A DNA stretch of 64,000 nucleotides from Mycobacterium basiliense (GCF_900292015.1 NZ_LR130759.1:1860001-1924000), one strand, 5' to 3'; positions 19,713 through 29,614 are shown, numbered from the stretch's first letter. Numbers and translations: made by a program. The notes: generated from the letters alone by a model not told the origin.

Positions 19713-20630
19713 GTGAACCAGCCTCTGGTCGGTTTGGCCTTCGCCGCCGGTTTGGTGGCTGCAGTGAACCCGTGCGGTTTTGCCTTGCTGCCGGCCTATC
19801 TGCTGTTGGTGGTGCGCGGGCAGCGCACCGTCGAGCAGCAAACGATTTCGCCGATCGGCGCCGTCGGCCGGGCGCTGGCGGCCACCGTAGGGATGGCACT
19901 TGGGTTTGTGACGGTGTTCGGTGCCTTCGCCGCGCTCACCATCTCGGCTGCGACGACGGTGCAGCGCTACCTGCCTTACGTGACAATTTTGATCGGCATC
20001 ATGCTGACCGTGCTCGGTGTTTGGCTGTTGTTGGGGCGCGAGCTGGCGATGCTGACACCCCGACCGTTCGGTCCACGCTGGGCGCCGACGGCACGGTTGG
20101 GTTCCATGTATGGATATGGCGTCAGTTATGCGATCGCCTCGCTGTCGTGCACCGTCGGCCCGTTTCTTGCGGTCACCGGCGCTGGTCTGCGAGCGGGCTC
20201 GACGTTGGGCAGCGTGGCAATCTACGTGGCCTACACCGCGGGTTTCACCCTGGTCGTCGGAGTTCTTGCGATTGCCGCCGCGACCGCGAGTTCGGCGCTG
20301 GCCGACCGATTGCGCCGCATGCTGCCGATGGTCAACCGCCTCAGTGGTGGATTGCTAATCCTGGTCGGGCTGTATGTCGCCTACTACGGCTGGTATGAGG
20401 TACGGCTGATCGCTGGCCGGCTGGCAGATCCGCGGGACGGGGTGATCGGGGCGGCCGGGCGCCTCCAAGGTGTGTTGGCTGGCTGGGTTCACCAGCACGG
20501 CACGTGGCCGTGGGCGGTGCTGCTGATCGTCTTGGTAATCGCCGCGTTGGTCGCCAGTTGGCTCCGGCGCGCTCGGCGCCGCTCGGCGCAATCCGGCGAT
20601 GACACCATCTTCGCACCAAAGTGCAGTTGA
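19713..20630 (+). CDS. CcdA/DsbD-like membrane thiol transporter (Rv2877c-like)
   Basis: A 305-aa polytopic membrane protein of the CcdA/DsbD transmembrane family, about six to seven helices, which passes reducing equivalents across the membrane. The two functional cysteines are in the expected places: one in the first helix (AAVNPCGFALLPAYLLL) and one in the fourth (ASLSCTVGPFLAVTG). It begins 3 bp after mpt53 with a GTG and likely maintains the redox state of that protein. The basic C-terminal tail is cytoplasmic. The 3' end approaches the operator of the next gene. Confidence 0.85.
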   Translation: MNQPLVGLAFAAGLVAAVNPCGFALLPAYLLLVVRGQRTVEQQTISPIGAVGRALAATVGMALGFVTVFGAFAALTISAATTVQRYLPYVTILIGIMLTVLGVWLLLGRELAMLTPRPFGPRWAPTARLGSMYGYGVSYAIASLSCTVGPFLAVTGAGLRAGSTLGSVAIYVAYTAGFTLVVGVLAIAAATASSALADRLRRMLPMVNRLSGGLLILVGLYVAYYGWYEVRLIAGRLADPRDGVIGAAGRLQGVLAGWVHQHGTWPWAVLLIVLVIAALVASWLRRARRRSAQSGDDTIFAPKCS

Positions 20631-20632
20631 GG

Positions 20633-20663
20633 TGACATCATAATGGTGTCACAATGACACCAT
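20633..20663. promoter_or_regulatory. Alternating TGACAYCAT/ATGGTGTCA half-sites over a start codon
   Basis: Three adjoining 9-mers read TGACATCAT (20633-20641), ATGGTGTCA (20643-20651) and TGACACCAT (20655-20663). The last two form a perfect inverted repeat with a 3-nt spacer that ends on the ATG of the HicB-like gene (20662). A further ATGACACCAT lies at 20599-20608 in the end of the previous gene. The array looks like a cooperative autoregulatory operator for the ribbon-helix-helix protein encoded next; inference. Confidence 0.6.
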
Positions 20664-21159
20664 GGATCTGCAGCCCTATGTCGACGCGGTGCGTCATGAA
20701 CTGAATCTGGCTGCGGCGGCTGCGGGAGCCGATGCGCAACAGTTGGCCGGCCGGTTGAGCGCTCCGCTGGAGTCGGCGATGCGGCTGGCCCTGCTGGAAG
20801 CGTTGTCGGCGGCCGCGGAGGAGATCAGCGGCGAACTCGCGCCGCGGTCGGTGGAGGTCCGGCTGCGGGGTCGGGATCCGGAGTTCGTCGTCAGCGCCGC
20901 GCTCGACGAACCCGCTTTCGACATCTTGGAAACCACCGAAGGCGATGCAGACACCATGGCCGGCTACGACCACGACGGTGGCATCTGGCGGGTGACGTTG
21001 CGTCTCCCCGAGGGATTGCGGGCAGGTGTAGAGGCGGCGGCGCGCCAAGATGGATCGTCGCTAAACGCTTGGCTGGTGCGCGCCGCGGCCGGGGCCAGTC
21101 AGCGCGCCGGCCGGGCCGGCCGCAAAGGTGCCCACCACGTGACCGGTTGGGTGCGCTGA
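20662..21159 (+). CDS. HicB-like protein with C-terminal ribbon-helix-helix domain
   Basis: A 165-aa protein. The C-terminal 50 residues (WRVTLRLPEGLRAGVEAAA followed by DGSSLNAWLVRAAA) are a ribbon-helix-helix fold like that of HicB antitoxins and Arc/CopG regulators. The N-terminal 100 residues are Ala-rich and helical, with a beta segment (VEVRLRGRDPEFVV). No HicA toxin gene is adjacent; the next gene is a DUF4097 protein. A repeated operator overlaps its start, so autoregulation is likely. The ATG at 20662 gives almost no leader, so the message may be leaderless. Confidence 0.65.
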   Translation: MDLQPYVDAVRHELNLAAAAAGADAQQLAGRLSAPLESAMRLALLEALSAAAEEISGELAPRSVEVRLRGRDPEFVVSAALDEPAFDILETTEGDADTMAGYDHDGGIWRVTLRLPEGLRAGVEAAARQDGSSLNAWLVRAAAGASQRAGRAGRKGAHHVTGWVR

Positions 21160-21183
21160 CTTCATTCACCAGAGGAGATTAGG

Positions 21184-21999
21184 ATGCCGACATTTGAGAC
21201 CCCCGAACCGATCAGCGTGCGCATCGAAGCCGGCACCGGGTCGGTCCGCCTACTTGCCACCGATCGGATCGACACCGTCGTTGAGGTGCGCCCTCGCGAT
21301 GAGTCGTCCAGCTCGGATGTTTGGGCGGCCGAGCATGTCCGCGTCGAATGTGGCGACGGCAAGCTGCTCGTTTCCGGCCCCAAGCGCGGCCTGCCCCGGT
21401 TTGGTGTCGGAGTCGTCGACGTCAAGATTGCGCTGCCGTCCCGATCGCGGGTGTCCGCGTCGCTCGCGTCGGCCGCTATGAGCGCCGAAGGCGAGTTCAC
21501 CGATTTCCGGTTTGCGTCGGGTAGCGGGAACATCGAGGTCGACCGGGTGAGCGGAAAACTCAAGGCGGCCAACGCCTCCGGGTCGGTCGCCGTGCATACG
21601 GTCGCCGGCTACGCGTCGGTGACAAACGCTTCGGGCGCGGTCCGCATCGACAGCCTCGACGGTGACGCCAGGGTCAAAGCCGCCAGCGGGGCGCTCACCG
21701 TCGGGACTCTGCGCGGCAACCTGAAGGCACGGACGGCAGCTGGATCGGTGACGGTCGCGGCCGCCGTTTGCGGCTCGGTGCTAGTGCACACTGGCAGCGG
21801 TGGGGTAGCGGTGGGGGTCGTCGAAGGCACTGCGGTGCGGCTAGACCTCGTCACCGGATCCGGCGTTGTCACCAATCTGTTGACGCCGACCGACGGCCCC
21901 GCGACGGGTGATCAGACCCTCGTCCTACGGGTACGCAGCGCGTCCGCTGATATTGACATTCATCGGGCGAGCCCGGCGCCCCATGCCGTTGTCGGGTAG
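21184..21999 (+). CDS. DUF4097-type beta-strand repeat protein
   Basis: A 271-aa protein with no signal peptide or membrane helix. From about residue 85 it is a series of short beta-helix-like repeats with the pattern S-G-x-V/I-x-V-x-x-V/L-x-G, for example SGNIEVDRVSGKLKAANAS and SGAVRIDSLDGDARVKAAS. This is the DUF4097 architecture (putative adhesin-like or scaffold). It follows the HicB-like gene by 24 bp with AGAGGAG before the ATG, so the pair is probably one operon: a DNA-binding regulator and a repeat protein. Function is unknown. Confidence 0.65.
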   Translation: MPTFETPEPISVRIEAGTGSVRLLATDRIDTVVEVRPRDESSSSDVWAAEHVRVECGDGKLLVSGPKRGLPRFGVGVVDVKIALPSRSRVSASLASAAMSAEGEFTDFRFASGSGNIEVDRVSGKLKAANASGSVAVHTVAGYASVTNASGAVRIDSLDGDARVKAASGALTVGTLRGNLKARTAAGSVTVAAAVCGSVLVHTGSGGVAVGVVEGTAVRLDLVTGSGVVTNLLTPTDGPATGDQTLVLRVRSASADIDIHRASPAPHAVVG

Positions 22000-22002
22000 C
22001 GG

Positions 22003-22254
22003 CTATCTGATCCAACCGCGCCGTCGGCCCCACAGGTCTCTTACCAGGACGAACAACGCCAGTGCGGCAAACCCGATCAGAAACCAGTCTTCGACATGGC
22101 CGACGTGATTGCCTCGCAGCATCGCCAGCAGGAATCCGAAAATGAAGAACCCGACAATATGCCAGGTGCGGTAGTTGATCCGGCTCCATCCCCAGCCCGC
22201 GGACGGCACCTCAGCGGTGTCGACGGCGAGCGGTTCCACCTCAGTACTGGCCAC
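22003..22254 (-). CDS. DUF2631 small membrane protein (Rv2876-like)
   Basis: An 83-aa protein with two hydrophobic segments ([17 protein letters not shown] and [15 protein letters not shown]) around a polar loop GNHVGHVED, and a basic end. Segment [16 protein letters not shown] is typical of DUF2631. The frame is open to 22374, but a GTG at 22254 with GGAGGA six bases upstream gives the family length. It lies downstream of mpt70 on the same strand, as Rv2876 does. Function unknown. Confidence 0.8.
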   Translation of the reverse strand: MASTEVEPLAVDTAEVPSAGWGWSRINYRTWHIVGFFIFGFLLAMLRGNHVGHVEDWFLIGFAALALFVLVRDLWGRRRGWIR

Positions 22255-22426
22255 AGCGGTTCCTCCGGATCGGATTGGCTTCTGCACGGTTTCGGGCTGC
22301 TTCAGGCGGGAATGTCCCGAATATTCTGGCACATCCCTGCGGGGCGCAGATCGGGGTCGCCGGCTTGCCGCCAATCCGGCCGGAGGTTCCGCGAGCGGAA
22401 CATTTCGTTCCGGCAGGTAGTGGCAC

Positions 22427-23011
22427 CTACATGGGCGGCATCAGCACCGTGTCGATCATGTACACCTGGGCGTTGGCCGTTTGAACGCCGCCGCAGACGA
22501 CAGCGGCGTCGCCGACCTCGAGGCTGTTGCCGGAACCCGTCACGGTCACCGAAGCGCCCTCAACGGTGGCGTGTGTGCCGACAACCTGCGCTGGGCTCAG
22601 CTGCCCGGGCACCACGTGGTAGGTGAGGATCTTCTTCAACAGTGGTGCGTCGGTCTTCAACGAGTCGATCGTTGCGGCGTCGAGCTTGCCGAACGCATCA
22701 TTGGTGGGCGCGAAAACCGTGAATTGGCCGCCGTTGAGGGTGTCCACCAGGTTCACCTGGGGGTTGAGTCGGCCCGACAGCGCTGAGGTCAACGTGGTCA
22801 GCATCGGGTTGTTCGACGCGGCCACCGCGACCGGGTCGGCCGCCATCCCGGCCACCGACCCAGGGCCGGTGGGCACTTCCTGGGCGTATGCAGCGCAGCC
22901 AGGGCCTACCAGGGCGCCGGTGGGGCTGGCCACCGCTGTCGGTGCCGAGGCCATCGCAAGACCGACCGCGGCCGCCGCCGCGAAACTGATTGCTGGATTG
23001 TGAAATTTCAT
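22427..23011 (-). CDS. mpt70: Secreted fasciclin-domain antigen MPT70
   Basis: A 194-aa secreted FAS1-domain protein. A signal peptide ends near APTAVAS (about residue 28) and no lipobox Cys follows, so this is the soluble MPT70 and not the lipoprotein MPT83. The FAS1 boxes are clear: [20 protein letters not shown] and [18 protein letters not shown]. The two-Cys pair (GPGCAAY and [10 protein letters not shown]) matches the disulfide of MPT70. AAGGAG lies at 23021-23026, nine bases before the ATG. A SigK-type promoter lies upstream. FAS1 proteins mediate adhesion; MPT70 is a major antigen of M. bovis. Confidence 0.93.
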   Translation of the reverse strand: MKFHNPAISFAAAAAVGLAMASAPTAVASPTGALVGPGCAAYAQEVPTGPGSVAGMAADPVAVAASNNPMLTTLTSALSGRLNPQVNLVDTLNGGQFTVFAPTNDAFGKLDAATIDSLKTDAPLLKKILTYHVVPGQLSPAQVVGTHATVEGASVTVTGSGNSLEVGDAAVVCGGVQTANAQVYMIDTVLMPPM

Positions 23012-23053
23012 CGCCGAGAGCTCCTTCGTTTGTTGGGTGGTTCTTTGACTGTG

Positions 23054-23080
23054 ATTCGGAGCCGCAGCAATTTTGGATTG
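23054..23080 (-). promoter_or_regulatory. SigK-type promoter of mpt70
   Basis: On the minus strand CAATCC, 15 nt, CCGAAT. The minus-10 is the SigK consensus as I recall it (CCATCC/CCGAAT) and the minus-35 has one mismatch. It would start transcription about 35 nt before the mpt70 ATG. mpt70 belongs to the SigK regulon in the M. tuberculosis complex. Confidence 0.65.
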
Positions 23081-23100
23081 GTGCCACAGCGATTAGGTGG

Positions 23101-24825
23101 CTAACCATAGGTGAACGAATAGATCTGCAACCCTTTGCTGGGGTGCACCTCGATCGTGGCGCGCGCCACCCGGTCACCCGCCACGATTTGGTGCGATGTG
23201 GGTGCGCCGCTGATCGGCAGTGTCGTCGGCTTGCCGTCCCGCGTCACGGTGATCGTCCCGGTGCCGCCGATCACCAGATACACGTTCTGGGCGAGGTAGT
23301 TGAGTTCGATACGGCAGTCGCCGCCGTCCGCGGTGGCGCCTTCGTAGTCCAGTGACCACGGACCTTTCAGGGCGAAGGTGTCCGGTGGCAGTGTTGGCGG
23401 AAAGCTGAACGTCGCCGAACCTGCCTCGTAGTCCGCCCCGCCGGCGAAGTTGACCATCTTGCCGACACCAAAGTACGTCTCGGGGGTTAGCTGTCGTGCG
23501 GGCGTGGTGTCGGCGGCGCCCACCGGTGGCGGCAACGCGGCACCGCGACGGGCACCCGAACCGGCGTCGACGAGCAACTGCCTGATCAGGTTTTCCGTGC
23601 CGTCGTAGTCACCCTCGCCGAAGTCGATATGGCGCACAATGCCATTGGCGTCGATTAGGTACTCGGCGGGCCAGTACGCGTTGCGGTAATTCGTCCAGGT
23701 GGAATAGTTGTTGTCCAGCGCAATCGGATACGTGATGCCCAGATCGGCGGCGCCGACCGCCACGTTTTCCGGGATTTTTTCGAAGGCGTATTCGGGGGTG
23801 TGAACGCCAATCACTTCGAAGCCGGTATCCCGATAGGCCCGATACCAGCCAACGACGTGGGGAACGGCGCGTTGGCAATTGATGCAGGAATACGCCCAGA
23901 AGTCGACCAACACCACCTTGCCCCGCAGCGATCTCAGATCAAGCGGTGCGTTTCCCGGTGTGTTGAGCCAGCCGGTGGTGCCCCTGATATCGGGTGCGGG
24001 TCCGCAGTCCTCCAGCCGTGCGGCGCCATTGGTGCAGTTGGATAGCTGGGCGTTCTGGTCGGTGACGAGGCCGCCGAGATTGAGGCTTTGCCGGATCCGT
24101 TCATCGCCGCCGATCTTGTCCTGCAATGCGTGGGTGTAGTCGGGGATGGCCCGTTGCAGCACCGCGGGCAGGTTGAACACCAACGCCACCGCCAGCAGAA
24201 TCGTCACGATGCCTGCGGTGACCCGAATCTCGCGCTGGCGACGGCGAAACGCGGTCAACCGCTCGGCGGCCTCCCGACCGGCCAGCGCGAGGAACAGCAA
24301 CGGCAACGCGGCGCCGACGGCGAATGAGCACGTGAGCACCACGGTGTTGAGACCGATTTGCGAGGTGGCCCCGGCCAGGATGATCGCGGTGAGCACCGGC
24401 CCCGCGCAGGGAACGTAGAGGACCCCCAGCGCCAGGCCGAGGCCGAACCCGCTGCCGCGGGTCTTGATGTGTTTTTGCGGGATGCGGGCAAACGGCCGCT
24501 CCAGCAGCTGCTCGAACCTCGGAACGATCAATCCCAGTCCGATGGCCACCAGCGCGACCAACGCGATCCATCGCAGCGTGTCCTGGCGCAGGTGCAACAG
24601 CGAGAGCAGTGCCGAACCGGCGAGGGTCACCGCGCTGAAGCTCACTACCAAGCCGGCGATCACCCGATAAGGACGGGAGGTCTGCGCGCTCGGGTCCGCC
24701 GCCGGGGTGTCCTGCCGGCCGGCCCGGGCGCCGGAGAAGAAGATCACCGGCAGCACCGGCAGGATGCACGGGGATATCCCGGTGATCAGGCCGCCGATGA
24801 AGCCGACGAGTGCGAGCGTGACCAT
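23101..24825 (-). CDS. dipZ: DipZ: CcdA-like membrane domain fused to thioredoxin-like and C-terminal domains
   Basis: About 574 aa. Residues 1-215 are a CcdA/DsbD-type membrane domain with paired cysteines in [15 protein letters not shown] and [12 protein letters not shown] periplasmic thioredoxin-like domain follows at about 280-420 with active site [15 protein letters not shown]. The last 130 residues are a beta-sandwich (carbohydrate-module-like; [13 protein letters not shown]). It transfers electrons outward to secreted thiol proteins. It is shorter at the N-terminus than the annotated M. tuberculosis protein (about 695 aa from memory). The ATG at 24825 lies 7 nt after a SigK-like minus-10, so the mRNA may be leaderless; a GTG at 24831 is the alternative. 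Confidence 0.9.
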   Translation of the reverse strand: MVTLALVGFIGGLITGISPCILPVLPVIFFSGARAGRQDTPAADPSAQTSRPYRVIAGLVVSFSAVTLAGSALLSLLHLRQDTLRWIALVALVAIGLGLIVPRFEQLLERPFARIPQKHIKTRGSGFGLGLALGVLYVPCAGPVLTAIILAGATSQIGLNTVVLTCSFAVGAALPLLFLALAGREAAERLTAFRRRQREIRVTAGIVTILLAVALVFNLPAVLQRAIPDYTHALQDKIGGDERIRQSLNLGGLVTDQNAQLSNCTNGAARLEDCGPAPDIRGTTGWLNTPGNAPLDLRSLRGKVVLVDFWAYSCINCQRAVPHVVGWYRAYRDTGFEVIGVHTPEYAFEKIPENVAVGAADLGITYPIALDNNYSTWTNYRNAYWPAEYLIDANGIVRHIDFGEGDYDGTENLIRQLLVDAGSGARRGAALPPPVGAADTTPARQLTPETYFGVGKMVNFAGGADYEAGSATFSFPPTLPPDTFALKGPWSLDYEGATADGGDCRIELNYLAQNVYLVIGGTGTITVTRDGKPTTLPISGAPTSHQIVAGDRVARATIEVHPSKGLQIYSFTYG

Positions 24826-24832
24826 GCCCACT

Positions 24833-24859
24833 ATTCGAAGCTACGACGGTCTTGGATCG
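24833..24859 (-). promoter_or_regulatory. SigK-like promoter of dipZ
   Basis: On the minus strand CGATCC, 15 nt, TCGAAT: one mismatch to each SigK box, with the same 15-nt spacing as the promoter before mpt70. Seven bases separate the minus-10 from the dipZ ATG, which places the transcription start at or next to the start codon. Confidence 0.5.
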
Positions 24860-24935
24860 TTCTGTTTGGTCAACGCGTGGACGCCGACGGGGCCAACGCG
24901 AACCCCATCGGTGCCGGGCGGGGCACAATGAGGTG

Positions 24936-26132
24936 GTGACTTACCCGACCGACGGGCACACCGACGGCCGTCTGCGCGTATTGGTGCTGGGCAGCACCGG
25001 TTCCATCGGTAGGCAGGCGCTGGAGCTCATCGCCAGCAATCCGGACCGCTTCGAGGTGGTCGGCCTGGCTGCCGGGGGCGCGAACCTTGACACGTTGCTG
25101 CGGCAACGCGCCGAGACCGGGGTGGCCAATATCGCGATCGCTGACGAGCGGGCGGCGCAGCTGGCTGGCGATATCCCATTTCACGGCGACGATGCCGTTA
25201 CCCGGCTTGTGGAGGAGACCGAAGCCGACGTCGTCCTCAACGCGCTGGTGGGCGCGTTGGGTCTGCGACCGACGCTGGCCGCGCTGAACTCGGGTGCCCG
25301 GCTGGCCCTGGCGAACAAGGAATCACTGGTCGCCGGTGGTCCGCTGGTGTTGCGGGCCGCGCGGCCCGGCCAGATCGTCCCGGTGGACTCCGAGCATTCC
25401 GCGCTGGCCCAGTGTCTGCGTGGCGGTACCCCCGACGAGGTCGCCAAGTTGGTGTTGACCGCCTCCGGGGGACCATTCCGCGGCTGGTCGGCCGCCGATC
25501 TTGAGCGGGTGACCGCCGAGCAGGCGGGCGCGCATCCGACCTGGTCGATGGGTCCGATGAACACGCTGAACTCGGCGTCGCTGGTCAACAAGGGGCTTGA
25601 ACTCATCGAGACGCACCTGTTGTTCGGCATCCCTTATGAGCGCATCGAGGTCGTGGTGCATCCGCAGTCGATTGTTCATTCGATGGTCACCTTTATCGAC
25701 GGCTCGACCATCGCCCAGGCCAGTCCGCCGGACATGAAGCTGCCCATTTCGTTGGCGCTGGGTTGGCCACGGCGGGTACCCGGCGCGGCCACCTGCTGCG
25801 ACTTCCGCCAGGCCCAGACATGGGAGTTCGAACCGTTGGACTCCGACGTTTTCCCGGCGGTGGAGCTGGCCCGGCGTGCCGGCGAAGCCGGCGGCTGTCT
25901 GACCGCCGTCTACAACGCCGCCAACGAAGAAGCCGCGGCGGCGTTCTTCGCCGGCCGGATCGGCTTTCCCGCCATCGTGGGAACCGTCGCCGAGGTGTTG
26001 CACGTCGCCGACCAATGGGGCGCGCCACCCGCTACCGTGGATGATGTACTCGACGCGCAACGCTGGGCGCGAGAGCGGGCCCAGCGCGCGATCACAGCGG
26101 CAAGCTCAGCAAAGGTTTCCGGAATGGCGTGA
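24936..26132 (+). CDS. dxr: 1-deoxy-D-xylulose 5-phosphate reductoisomerase
   Basis: A 398-aa enzyme converting DXP to MEP with NADPH, the committed step of isoprenoid synthesis and target of fosmidomycin. NADPH fold: [16 protein letters not shown] at the N-terminus. Metal/substrate segments: [22 protein letters not shown], and [30 protein letters not shown] is conserved. The GTG at 24936 is chosen because VTYPTDG parallels the start of the M. tuberculosis protein; GTG at 24933 is adjacent. Divergent from dipZ with only 110 bp between. First gene of dxr-rip1-ispG. Confidence 0.93.
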   Translation: MTYPTDGHTDGRLRVLVLGSTGSIGRQALELIASNPDRFEVVGLAAGGANLDTLLRQRAETGVANIAIADERAAQLAGDIPFHGDDAVTRLVEETEADVVLNALVGALGLRPTLAALNSGARLALANKESLVAGGPLVLRAARPGQIVPVDSEHSALAQCLRGGTPDEVAKLVLTASGGPFRGWSAADLERVTAEQAGAHPTWSMGPMNTLNSASLVNKGLELIETHLLFGIPYERIEVVVHPQSIVHSMVTFIDGSTIAQASPPDMKLPISLALGWPRRVPGAATCCDFRQAQTWEFEPLDSDVFPAVELARRAGEAGGCLTAVYNAANEEAAAAFFAGRIGFPAIVGTVAEVLHVADQWGAPPATVDDVLDAQRWARERAQRAITAASSAKVSGMA

Positions 26133-26151
26133 GAAAGGTCCTGACCGCCTG

Positions 26152-27366
26152 ATGATGTTCGTTATCGGCATTGTGTTGTTCGCACTTGCCATTCTGATCT
26201 CGGTGGCGCTGCACGAGTGCGGCCACATGTGGGCGGCGCGCGCCACCGGAATGAAGGTGCGCCGCTATTTTGTGGGCTTCGGTCCCACGCTGTGGTCGAC
26301 TCGCCGCGGTGAAACCGAGTACGGCGTCAAGGCCATTCCTGCCGGTGGGTTTTGCGACATCGCCGGGATGACTCCGGTCGAAGACCTCGAGCCCGACGAA
26401 CTTGACCGCGCCATGTACAAGCAGGCGACCTGGAAACGGGTCGCGGTGCTATTCGCCGGGCCCGGCATGAACTTCGTCATCTGCCTGGTGCTGATCTATG
26501 CCATCGCGGTGGTTTGGGGACTGCCGAACCTGCACCCGCCCACTCAGGCGGTGATTGGCGAAACGGGCTGTGTCGCACCGGAAATCGCGCAGGGCAAGCT
26601 TGCAGAGTGCACGGGACCCGGGCCTGCCGCGCTTGCCGGACTTCGGTCTGGTGATGTCGTGGTCAAGGTAGGTGACACCCCGGTGTCGACGTTCGACGAG
26701 ATGGCCGCGGCGATACGCAAGTTGCACGGTACTGTTCCGATCGTCGTCGAGCGGGACGGCAGGAAGGTCACGGCCAACGTGGCCATCGAGTCCACCCGGC
26801 GGTGGGTTCCCAACGCGCAGGGTAGCCAGCTTGAGCCCGCTACCGTTGGTGCCATCGGTGTGGCTGCGGCACAGTTGGGGCCCACGCACTACGGTGTGTT
26901 TTCCGCGCTGCCCGCGACGTTCGCCTTCGCCGGCGATCTGACGGTTGAGGTGGGCAAGGCGCTGGTTACCATCCCCACCAAGGTCGGTGCACTGGTGCAC
27001 GCCATCGGCGGCGGACAACGTGATCCGCAAACGCCGATCAGTGTGGTCGGTGCCAGCATCATCGGCGGCGACACCGTCGATCACGGGCTGTGGGTGGCGT
27101 TCTGGTTCTTCCTTGCGCAACTGAATCTCATACTCGGCGCGATTAACCTGCTGCCCCTGCTGCCTTTCGACGGCGGACATATCGCCGTCGCGGTATTCGA
27201 GAAGATCCGCAACATGATCCGTTCGGCCCGCGGCTTGGTGGCCGCGGCACCGGTGAACTACCTCAAGCTGATGCCGGCCACCTATATCGTTTTGGTGTTC
27301 GTCATCGGATACATGCTGTTGACCGTCACCGCTGACCTGGTCAATCCGATCAGGCTGTTCCAGTAA
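26152..27366 (+). CDS. rip1: Site-2 protease Rip1 (RseP family)
   Basis: A 404-aa intramembrane zinc metalloprotease, same length as Rv2869c. The zinc site H-E-x-x-H is in helix 1 ([12 protein letters not shown]) and the third ligand in [14 protein letters not shown] (N-x-x-P-x-x-x-x-D-G). A PDZ domain lies between ([20 protein letters not shown]). Four helices. It cleaves anti-sigma factors and so controls several stress sigma factors, including SigK and SigM, and cell-envelope composition. SigK is noteworthy because two SigK-type promoters lie nearby. ATG at 26152 or 26155; it follows dxr by 19 bp. Confidence 0.93.
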   Translation: MMFVIGIVLFALAILISVALHECGHMWAARATGMKVRRYFVGFGPTLWSTRRGETEYGVKAIPAGGFCDIAGMTPVEDLEPDELDRAMYKQATWKRVAVLFAGPGMNFVICLVLIYAIAVVWGLPNLHPPTQAVIGETGCVAPEIAQGKLAECTGPGPAALAGLRSGDVVVKVGDTPVSTFDEMAAAIRKLHGTVPIVVERDGRKVTANVAIESTRRWVPNAQGSQLEPATVGAIGVAAAQLGPTHYGVFSALPATFAFAGDLTVEVGKALVTIPTKVGALVHAIGGGQRDPQTPISVVGASIIGGDTVDHGLWVAFWFFLAQLNLILGAINLLPLLPFDGGHIAVAVFEKIRNMIRSARGLVAAAPVNYLKLMPATYIVLVFVIGYMLLTVTADLVNPIRLFQ

Positions 27367-27390
27367 CCCAACCACAGAGAAGGGGTTCCC

Positions 27391-28566
27391 GTGACCATTG
27401 GCCTGGGCATGCCGCAGCCTCCGGCGCCCACGCTTTCCCCGCGGCGCAGTACGCGTCAATTGATGGTCCGCGATGTCGGGGTCGGTAGTGACCATCCGAT
27501 CTCGGTGCAATCGATGTGTACCACCAAGACGCATGACGTCAACTCGACGTTGCAGCAGATCGCCGAGTTGACGGCCGCGGGCTGCGACATCGTCCGAGTA
27601 GCATGCCCTCGCCAGGAGGATGCCGATGCGTTGGGCGAGATCGCCCGGCACAGCCAAATTCCGGTGATCGCCGACATCCATTTCCAGCCGAAGTACATCT
27701 TCGCGGCGATCGACGCCGGGTGTGCCGCGGTGCGGGTGAACCCCGGCAACATCAAGGAGTTCGACGGGCGGGTGGGCGAGGTCGCCAAGGCGGCCGCTGC
27801 CGCCGGCATCCCCATCCGCATCGGCGTCAATGCCGGGTCGCTGGACAAGCGGTTCCTGCAAAAGTACGGCAAGGCCACGCCCGAGGCGCTGGTCGAGTCG
27901 GCGTTGTGGGAGGCCTCGCTGTTCGAGGAGCATGGCTTCGGCGACATCAAGATCAGCGTCAAGCACAACGACCCGGTGATCATGGTGAGCGCCTACGAGC
28001 AGCTGGCGTCGCAGTGCGACTATCCCCTGCACCTCGGGGTCACCGAGGCCGGCCCCGCTTTCCAGGGCACCATCAAGTCCGCGGTCGCCTTCGGCGCGCT
28101 GTTGTCCAGGGGCATCGGTGACACGATTCGGGTGTCCTTGTCGGCCCCTCCGGTCGAGGAAGTCAAGGTCGGCAACCAAATCCTGGAATCGCTGAACCTG
28201 CGGCCGCGGTCGCTCGAGATCGTGTCCTGCCCGTCGTGCGGTCGCGCCCAGGTCGATGTCTACACGCTGGCCAATGAGGTGACCGCCGGCCTGGATGGCC
28301 TCGAGGTGCCGTTGCGGGTGGCGGTGATGGGTTGTGTGGTCAACGGCCCAGGGGAAGCGCGGGAGGCCGATTTGGGCGTTGCCTCCGGTAATGGAAAAGG
28401 CCAGATCTTTGTCCGGGGTGAAGTGATCAAGACCGTGCCCGAGGCGCAGATCGTCGAGACGTTGATCGAGGAGGCATTGCGGCTGGCCTCCGAGATGGGC
28501 TCGCAAGAGGGCGAGCATGATCCGGGCACGACATCGAGCGGTTCGCCTATTGTGACCGTAAGCTAA
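27391..28566 (+). CDS. ispG: 4-hydroxy-3-methylbut-2-enyl diphosphate synthase
   Basis: A 391-aa [4Fe-4S] enzyme (also called GcpE) that converts MEcPP to HMBPP. The TIM barrel holds [13 protein letters not shown] and [13 protein letters not shown]; the cluster cysteines are in [14 protein letters not shown] and the later [15 protein letters not shown]. It follows rip1 by 24 bp in the same operon as dxr, so two MEP-pathway steps flank a protease, as in M. tuberculosis. Confidence 0.95.
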   Translation: MTIGLGMPQPPAPTLSPRRSTRQLMVRDVGVGSDHPISVQSMCTTKTHDVNSTLQQIAELTAAGCDIVRVACPRQEDADALGEIARHSQIPVIADIHFQPKYIFAAIDAGCAAVRVNPGNIKEFDGRVGEVAKAAAAAGIPIRIGVNAGSLDKRFLQKYGKATPEALVESALWEASLFEEHGFGDIKISVKHNDPVIMVSAYEQLASQCDYPLHLGVTEAGPAFQGTIKSAVAFGALLSRGIGDTIRVSLSAPPVEEVKVGNQILESLNLRPRSLEIVSCPSCGRAQVDVYTLANEVTAGLDGLEVPLRVAVMGCVVNGPGEAREADLGVASGNGKGQIFVRGEVIKTVPEAQIVETLIEEALRLASEMGSQEGEHDPGTTSSGSPIVTVS

Positions 28567-28614
28567 AAGTGGCCAAACGCACCGGCGGTCAATCGCACCA
28601 CAGAGAGTTTTGAG

Positions 28615-29469
28615 ATGTCGGCTCCGCCCATCTTGCGCCTTGTCGGCGAGCGACGGGTGTCAGTGGTGCGTGATGCAGCCGCGTTGTGGCGGGTACTCGG
28701 GGAGAACCCCATCGAATCGTGCATGGTTGCTGCGCGAGTGGCGGACTATGGCATCGAACCCAATTCGATCGGTGGTGAACTGTGGACCCGCCGCGGCGTG
28801 GACGAATCGCTGTGCTTTGCCGGTGCCAATCTCATCCCGTTGCGTGGCGCACTTGTCGATCTCAATGCGTTTGCCGACGAGGTCAAGAGCTCCGCCCGGC
28901 GATGTTCATCGCTGGTCGGCAGGGCCGATCTGGTGCTGCCGATGTGGCAGCGCCTCGAGTCCGTCTGGGGTCCCGCGCGTGACGTGCGGGACCACCAACC
29001 GCTGATGGCGATCAACTCCCACCCCAGCTGCGCCATGGACCCCGGCGTCCGTCAAGTCCGTCCCGAAGAGCTGGATGCCTATTTGGTGGCCGCTGTGGAC
29101 ATGTTCATCGGTGAGGTTGGCATCGACCCGCGCCTTGGCGACGGTGGCCGTGGCTATCGACGCCGGGTGGCCAGCCTCATCGCGGCCGGTCGGGCATGGG
29201 CGCGTTTCGAGCATGGCGAAGTGGTCTTCAAGGCCGAGGTGGGTTCGCAATCCCCGGCCGTCGGGCAGATCCAGGGGGTCTGGGTTCATCCGGAGCGGCG
29301 TGGCCTGGGCTTGGGCACCGCGGGCACCGCGACCCTTGCCGCGGTGATCGTCGGAACCGGGCGCATCGCCAGCCTGTACGTGAACAGCTTCAACGCGGTG
29401 GCCCGCGCCGCCTACGCACGCGTTGGTTTCAAGGAGGTTGGCACCTTCGCGACCGTGTTCCTCGATTGA
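28615..29469 (+). CDS. GNAT acetyltransferase with DUF4081 domain (Rv2867c-like)
   Basis: A 284-aa protein, same length as Rv2867c. The N-terminal half (DUF4081, about 10-110) contains CMVAARVADYGIEP; the C-terminal half is a GNAT fold with acetyl-CoA loop GVWVHPERRGLGLGTAGTA and the later SLYVNSFNAVARAAYARVGF. It should acetylate an unknown amine. It lies 48 bp after ispG with AGAG before the ATG at 28615. Confidence 0.85.
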   Translation: MSAPPILRLVGERRVSVVRDAAALWRVLGENPIESCMVAARVADYGIEPNSIGGELWTRRGVDESLCFAGANLIPLRGALVDLNAFADEVKSSARRCSSLVGRADLVLPMWQRLESVWGPARDVRDHQPLMAINSHPSCAMDPGVRQVRPEELDAYLVAAVDMFIGEVGIDPRLGDGGRGYRRRVASLIAAGRAWARFEHGEVVFKAEVGSQSPAVGQIQGVWVHPERRGLGLGTAGTATLAAVIVGTGRIASLYVNSFNAVARAAYARVGFKEVGTFATVFLD

Positions 29470-29614
29470 GCGCGCTCGGTCCGGCCCGAAGCGGCCTGGT
29501 TAGCGTCCGCCGGGCCACGAACACGCTGACCGGCGCACCGCGTTCTGGACGTAACAGTTGGGTCTCGGTGTGTCTGCGCGGTCGCCGTGGCCGCCGTTCT
29601 TAACATCAGTAACG

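Noticed and set aside
20662..21999. Classification of the HicB-like/DUF4097 pair as a toxin-antitoxin system
   Set aside because: No HicA or other toxin-like small protein is adjacent; the partner is a large beta-repeat protein.
26449..28518. A 689-codon open frame on the minus strand opposite rip1 and ispG
   Set aside because: It crosses two well-supported genes and the gap between them and has no recognisable domain; long antisense frames arise in high-GC3 genes.
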